The notes beneath the pieces are model-generated. The model did no database searches. It saw nothing but the letters and a program-made list of their open reading frames with translations, and was not told where the DNA came from. A stretch of DNA of 20,295 nt from Neobacillus cucumis (GTDB lineage Bacteria; Bacillota; Bacilli; Bacillales_B; DSM-18226): the NCBI RefSeq assembly GCF_023715505.1, contig NZ_JAMBOH010000050.1:1-20295 (forward strand), read 5' to 3'. The position numbers and the translations under genes are program-made. Below, in pieces: positions 16,645 to 20,295 of the stretch. The stretch's first letter is position 1. Every line of letters starts with the position of its first letter.

Positions 16645-17463
16645 TTGGCAGTAGAATGGGTTCCAGGAAAGAAATATGAAGAAATCCTATATGAAACTTA
16701 TAATGGGATTGCAAAAATCACCATTAACCGTCCACATGTACATAATGCTTTTACACCGAAGACTGTTATGGAATTAATCGATGCTTTCGCATATGCACGC
16801 GATGATTCAAGGATTGGCGTTATTGTATTAACTGGTGCCGGAGATAAAGCATTTTGTTCCGGTGGAGACCAAAAGGTAAGAGGTCATGGAGGATACGTTG
16901 GAGAAGACCAAATACCTCGCCTAAATGTTTTAGACCTGCAGCGCTTAATTCGTGTAATTCCAAAACCGGTAGTAGCAATGGTAAAAGGATATGCGATTGG
17001 CGGAGGACATGTTTTACATATCGTATGTGACTTAACGATTGCGGCGGATAATGCTATTTTTGGTCAAACAGGTCCAAAAGTCGGCAGCTTTGATGCTGGG
17101 TATGGTTCAGGCTACTTAGCAAGAATTGTCGGCCACAAAAAGGCCCGTGAAATATGGTATCTCTGCCGTCAATACAATGCACAGGAAGCATTGGATATGG
17201 GCTTAGTCAATACAGTTGTTCCGCTTGAACAAGTGGAAGAAGAAACCATTAAATGGTGTGAAGAAATGCTTGAGAAAAGTCCAACTGCTCTTCGTTTCTT
17301 AAAAGCTGCATTTAATGCTGATACAGATGGTTTAGCTGGTATCCAACAATTTGCCGGTGATGCTACATTGCTTTATTATACAACGGATGAAGCAAAAGAA
17401 GGCCGCGATGCCTTTAAGGAAAAACGAAAGCCAGACTTCGGTCAATTCCCGCGTTTCCCTTGA
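16645..17463 (+). CDS. menB: 1,4-dihydroxy-2-naphthoyl-CoA synthase MenB
   Basis: Ring-closing crotonase-family enzyme that converts O-succinylbenzoyl-CoA to DHNA-CoA. 272 aa. TTG start at 16645 with AAGGAGG (16630-16636) eight bases upstream. [10 protein letters not shown] (residues 71-80) and GGGHVLH (119-125) build the oxyanion hole; [15 protein letters not shown] (141-155) carries the active-site Asp150 and the Gly typical of the bicarbonate-dependent class; the C-terminus ends [15 protein letters not shown] as in other MenB proteins. It lies 18 nt after menH and is followed by a hairpin-plus-T-run before menE. Confidence 0.97.
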   Translation: MAVEWVPGKKYEEILYETYNGIAKITINRPHVHNAFTPKTVMELIDAFAYARDDSRIGVIVLTGAGDKAFCSGGDQKVRGHGGYVGEDQIPRLNVLDLQRLIRVIPKPVVAMVKGYAIGGGHVLHIVCDLTIAADNAIFGQTGPKVGSFDAGYGSGYLARIVGHKKAREIWYLCRQYNAQEALDMGLVNTVVPLEQVEEETIKWCEEMLEKSPTALRFLKAAFNADTDGLAGIQQFAGDATLLYYTTDEAKEGRDAFKEKRKPDFGQFPRFP

Positions 17464-17481
17464 TTCGAAGATTCCCTTGTG

Positions 17482-17515
17482 CAGCTTGATGGTATCCATC
17501 AGGCTGTTGTTTTTA
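17482..17515 (+). terminator. Terminator-like hairpin between menB and menE
   Basis: CAGCTTGATGG (17482-17492) and CCATCAGGCTG (17496-17506) form an 11-bp stem with one G-T wobble and a TAT loop, followed directly by TTGTTTTTA. By sequence it is a good intrinsic terminator inside the men operon. It probably lowers, rather than abolishes, expression of menE and menC, since no obvious promoter precedes menE. Confidence 0.75.
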
Positions 17516-17538
17516 TATAGAGAAAAGAGGGTGCAAAA

Positions 17539-19017
17539 ATGCAAAATGAATCGATGCCTAACTTATTAATCAAACGTGCTCTTTTAACTCCAAATCGGAT
17601 TGCTATTTATTTTCAAGACCAAACGTTAACATTTTATGACTTATATCAGTGTTCCCTGAAAGTGAGCGGAGGACTTCAAGCACTGGGCATTAGAAAAGGG
17701 CAGTTCGTGGGCGTATTATTGAAAAATCATTTGGATACGGTTACGATTTTATTTGCTCTTCAATTACTAGGAGCACGTGCGGTTATTTTAAATAATCGAT
17801 TGACAGCATCTGAACTTGTTTTTCAATTGAAGGATTCAAAATCTGCCTTTCTGATATTAGAGGAATCCTTTGCTGAAACGGAAACGGTAATTACTCAACA
17901 AATCGACCACTTGACAACCATTACTAAGACTAAATTAACTCGCATCAAGCCAGAAAAGCCTTATATACAAGAAGAAATCAGTCTATCTGAACTCTGTACG
18001 ATTATGTATACATCAGGTACAACGGGAAATCCGAAAGGAGTAATTCAGACATACGGAAATCATTGGTGGAGTTCAACAGGCTCAGCTCTTAATCTCGGAA
18101 CAATAGATAGTGATTGCTGGCTTTGTGCGGTTCCTCTTTTCCATATTAGTGGTTATTCCATTTTAATGCGCAGTGTGATTTATGGTATGCCGATCGTACT
18201 CCATGAACATTTTGATGCAGAGCAAACGATCAAAGATATTCAACTAAAAAAGGTAACGATTATGTCAGTAGTGGGTACCATGTTAACCCAAATCGTTGAA
18301 GCGCTGGAGGACAGACGATTACCAGCCTCTTTCCGCTGTATGTTGTTAGGCGGCGGTCCTGCACCATTACCATTATTAGAAGCATGTGTAAAAAAGGATA
18401 TTCCTGTTTTTCAATCGTACGGAATGACGGAAACCTCTTCACAAATTGTCACACTATCACCAGAAGACAGTTTTCACAAACTCGGTTCTGCAGGAAAACC
18501 CTTATTCCCTTCCCAGCTCAGAATCGAGCTTGAAAATGGTGAGACAGCCAAAGCGGGTATGCCTGGTGAAATTGTGGTTAAAGGTCCAAATGTTACTCCA
18601 GGGTATTTAAACCGATCGAAAGCGACCGAAGAAAAGATTCGTGATGGCTGGTTGTATACAGGTGATATTGGTTATCTTGATGAGCAAGGATTTTTGTATG
18701 TAAAAGATCGGCGAAGTGACTTAATTATTTCCGGTGGAGAAAATATATATCCTGCTGAACTTGAATCAATCCTACTGGCACACCCGGATGTAATGGATGC
18801 TGGCGTTACAGGCATCGATGACAAAAAATGGGGACAGGTTCCTGTGGCCTTTATTGTAAAAAAGCAGGGCACAAATCTATCAGGTGAGGAGCTGCAGCGA
18901 TTCTGCATGGAGCGTCTCGCAAAGTACAAATTACCTAAAGCATTTTATTTTACGGAACAGCTGCCAAGAAATGCAGCTAAGAAATTACTGCGAAGAAAAT
19001 TGAGAGAGTGGGTGTAA
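17539..19017 (+). CDS. menE: O-succinylbenzoate-CoA ligase MenE
   Basis: Activates o-succinylbenzoate to its CoA thioester through an acyl-adenylate (ANL superfamily). 492 aa; GAGG (17527-17530) lies eight bases before the ATG. Core motifs: YTSGTTGNPKG (residues 157-167), YGMTET (294-299), GWLYTGDIG (370-378) and DRRSDLIISGGENIYP (390-405), the hinge region. The C-terminal A10 motif reads LPRNAAKKLLRR: the expected catalytic Lys is kept (Lys482), but the Ser-Gly before it is replaced by Ala-Lys. It follows menB after 75 nt and precedes menC by 4 nt. Confidence 0.96.
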   Translation: MQNESMPNLLIKRALLTPNRIAIYFQDQTLTFYDLYQCSLKVSGGLQALGIRKGQFVGVLLKNHLDTVTILFALQLLGARAVILNNRLTASELVFQLKDSKSAFLILEESFAETETVITQQIDHLTTITKTKLTRIKPEKPYIQEEISLSELCTIMYTSGTTGNPKGVIQTYGNHWWSSTGSALNLGTIDSDCWLCAVPLFHISGYSILMRSVIYGMPIVLHEHFDAEQTIKDIQLKKVTIMSVVGTMLTQIVEALEDRRLPASFRCMLLGGGPAPLPLLEACVKKDIPVFQSYGMTETSSQIVTLSPEDSFHKLGSAGKPLFPSQLRIELENGETAKAGMPGEIVVKGPNVTPGYLNRSKATEEKIRDGWLYTGDIGYLDEQGFLYVKDRRSDLIISGGENIYPAELESILLAHPDVMDAGVTGIDDKKWGQVPVAFIVKKQGTNLSGEELQRFCMERLAKYKLPKAFYFTEQLPRNAAKKLLRRKLREWV

Positions 19018-19021
19018 GGGG

Positions 19022-20131
19022 ATGAAAATTGCTCAGGTTGAGCTTTATATTGTTCAAATGCCCTTAAAATCGCCATTTTTAACACATTTAGGTGCAGTAG
19101 CCCACCGTGAGGGGATCATTGTAAAGATTATCGATCAGGATGGCTGCTTTGGACTGGGAGAGGGAGTGGCCTTTTCAACACCTTGGTATACGGAAGAGAC
19201 AGTTGCGACAAGTTTACATATGATGACGGATATTTTAATTCCCTTGTTGAAAAAAAATCCCATTCAGCAGCCAGAGGAAGCCGCCCTGCTTTTTAAATCG
19301 ATAAGAAGAAATCATATGGCGAAGGCAGCCCTTGAAACGGCTTTATGGGATTTATACGCAAAACAAAACTCATCCCCCTTAAATGTCCTTCTTAACGGAA
19401 CCCGTCAGGTGGTTGCTTCGGGTGTAGTTGTTGCCACAGATTCTTCTGCAAATGCCCTTAAACAAATTGAGCAGTATCTCGAGGAGGGTTACCAAAGGAT
19501 AAAGGTGAAAATTAACCCCCAACAGGATTATTCTTTTTTAGCCGATATCCGAAAAGTATATCCTGAACTGCCGATTATGGCAGATGCTAATTCCGCCTAT
19601 ACCTTAAAGGATACCGAACGGCTAAAGGCGTTAGATGAATTTAATCTGCTCATGATTGAGCAGCCGCTCGCCCATGACGATATCATTGAACATGCTGTAC
19701 TTCAAAAAGAAATCAGAACGCCCATTTGTTTAGATGAAAGTATTGTAAGTTTTGATGATGCAAGAAAGGCCATCGAACTAGGCAGTTGTCAGGTCATTAA
19801 TATTAAAGTCGGCCGTGTGGGCGGTCTTTATGAAGCAAAAAAAATTCATGATTACTGCTTTGCCCGGCAGATTCCTGTTTGGTGTGGGGGGATGATTGAG
19901 TTTGGAATCTCACGTGCCCATAATATTGCTCTGGCCTCGTTGCCAGGGTTCACGATTCCCGGAGATATATCTGCCTCCAACAGATTTTGGGAGGAAGATA
20001 TCATCCTGCCGGAGGTGCAAGTGAAAGGGGGCTTTATTAAAGTGCCGGATGAGCCAGGTATAGGATTTAGCCTTAATGAAAAGAGGCTGAAAGAAACGTT
20101 ATTATCAACAAGAACATTTCGATTAAAATAA
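19022..20131 (+). CDS. menC: O-succinylbenzoate synthase MenC (NSAR/OSBS enolase subfamily)
   Basis: Dehydrates SHCHC to o-succinylbenzoate. 369 aa, of the enolase-superfamily branch that also contains N-succinylamino-acid racemases; the place in the men operon argues for the synthase role. Active-site residues visible: KVK with Lys161/Lys163, Asp188 (MADAN), Glu213 (IEQP), Asp238 (LDES) and Lys262 (NIKVGRVGG), the two-lysine, three-metal-ligand set of the family. AAGGGG directly abuts the ATG, too close for a normal Shine-Dalgarno, so translation may depend on ribosomes ending menE 4 nt upstream. A racemase side activity cannot be excluded. Confidence 0.94.
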   Translation: MKIAQVELYIVQMPLKSPFLTHLGAVAHREGIIVKIIDQDGCFGLGEGVAFSTPWYTEETVATSLHMMTDILIPLLKKNPIQQPEEAALLFKSIRRNHMAKAALETALWDLYAKQNSSPLNVLLNGTRQVVASGVVVATDSSANALKQIEQYLEEGYQRIKVKINPQQDYSFLADIRKVYPELPIMADANSAYTLKDTERLKALDEFNLLMIEQPLAHDDIIEHAVLQKEIRTPICLDESIVSFDDARKAIELGSCQVINIKVGRVGGLYEAKKIHDYCFARQIPVWCGGMIEFGISRAHNIALASLPGFTIPGDISASNRFWEEDIILPEVQVKGGFIKVPDEPGIGFSLNEKRLKETLLSTRTFRLK

Positions 20132-20167
20132 AAAAGGTGGATCAGCAGATGCTGATTCACCTTTTTT
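20131..20167 (+). terminator. Intrinsic terminator after menC
   Basis: AAAAAGGTGGATCAGC pairs with GCTGATTCACCTTTTT around loop AGAT, with one G-T pair, ending in a T-run. It overlaps the last base of the menC stop and ends four bases before the intron boundary. Confidence 0.93.
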
Positions 20168-20171
20168 GTTG

Positions 20172-20295
20172 GTGCGCCCGGCATGGGCTATAACTTGGTG
20201 GTGAAAGTCCACTACAGGCTTGGCAGTAGGAACTGTTAGCCAATGGCAAGGGTGTCCACCGTGAGGTGGAATCTGAAGGAAGCCGGAGGCAAAAT
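20172..20295 (+). mobile_element. Group II intron 5' end (class IIC-like), partial
   Basis: The segment starts GTGCGCCCGGCATGGGC, a group II 5' boundary (GTGCG) closing a GCCC/GGGC helix, and continues with GTGAAAGTCC, AACTGTTAGCC, GGCAAGGGTGTCCACC and GGAATCTGAAGGAAGCCGG, the order of domain I motifs I recall for the Geobacillus GsI-IIC intron. Insertion just after an intrinsic terminator is characteristic of class IIC. The rest of the ribozyme and any reverse-transcriptase gene are beyond the window. Confidence 0.85.

Overview
The window looks like a chromosomal segment of a low-GC Gram-positive bacterium of the Bacillaceae. The 5S rRNA, the order of 21 tRNA genes, the glgBCDAP operon and the menFDHBEC order all match my recollection of Bacillus subtilis-type genomes. 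No species can be assigned from the sequence alone.

Layout. Positions 1-114 are the 3' end of a 23S rRNA gene, followed by a 5S gene (244-360). A 21-gene tRNA cluster (368-2782) ends at a strong intrinsic terminator (2784-2818). The tRNA order is Val-Thr-Lys-Leu-Gly-Leu-Arg-Pro-Ala-Met-Ile2-Ser-fMet-Asp-Phe-His-Gly-Ile-Asn-Ser-Glu, the order I recall for the B. subtilis rrnB-linked cluster. An AT-rich gap (2819-3278) with a likely CcpA (cre) site leads into the glycogen operon glgB-glgC-glgD-glgA-glgP (3279-11229), closed by a terminator. A convergent menA gene (11380-12318, minus strand) is transcribed divergently from the menaquinone operon menF-menD-menH-menB-menE-menC (12662-20131). The last 124 bases, directly after the menC terminator, are the 5' end of a group II intron, probably class IIC, which runs off the window.

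How the genes work together. GlgC/GlgD make ADP-glucose, GlgA polymerises it, GlgB branches the glucan and GlgP phosphorolyses it, giving a complete store-and-release cycle. MenF, MenD, MenH, MenC, MenE and MenB take chorismate to 1,4-dihydroxy-2-naphthoyl-CoA. MenA prenylates dihydroxynaphthoate in the membrane. The thioesterase and the final methyltransferase are not in the window.

The least ordinary part is inside the tRNA cluster. Upstream of the intact tRNA-Thr and tRNA-fMet genes there are copies of just the 5' part of that same tRNA, each followed by about 126-129 bp of non-tRNA sequence. There is one unit at Thr and two tandem 142-bp units at fMet. The Thr and fMet inserts are clearly related: both contain a 6-bp helix in which three pairs differ by compensatory changes, closing a 27-nt loop that is 23/27 identical. 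I do not recognise this element. It looks like a small structured RNA or single-stranded-DNA hairpin element that enters tRNA genes while leaving an intact tRNA copy.
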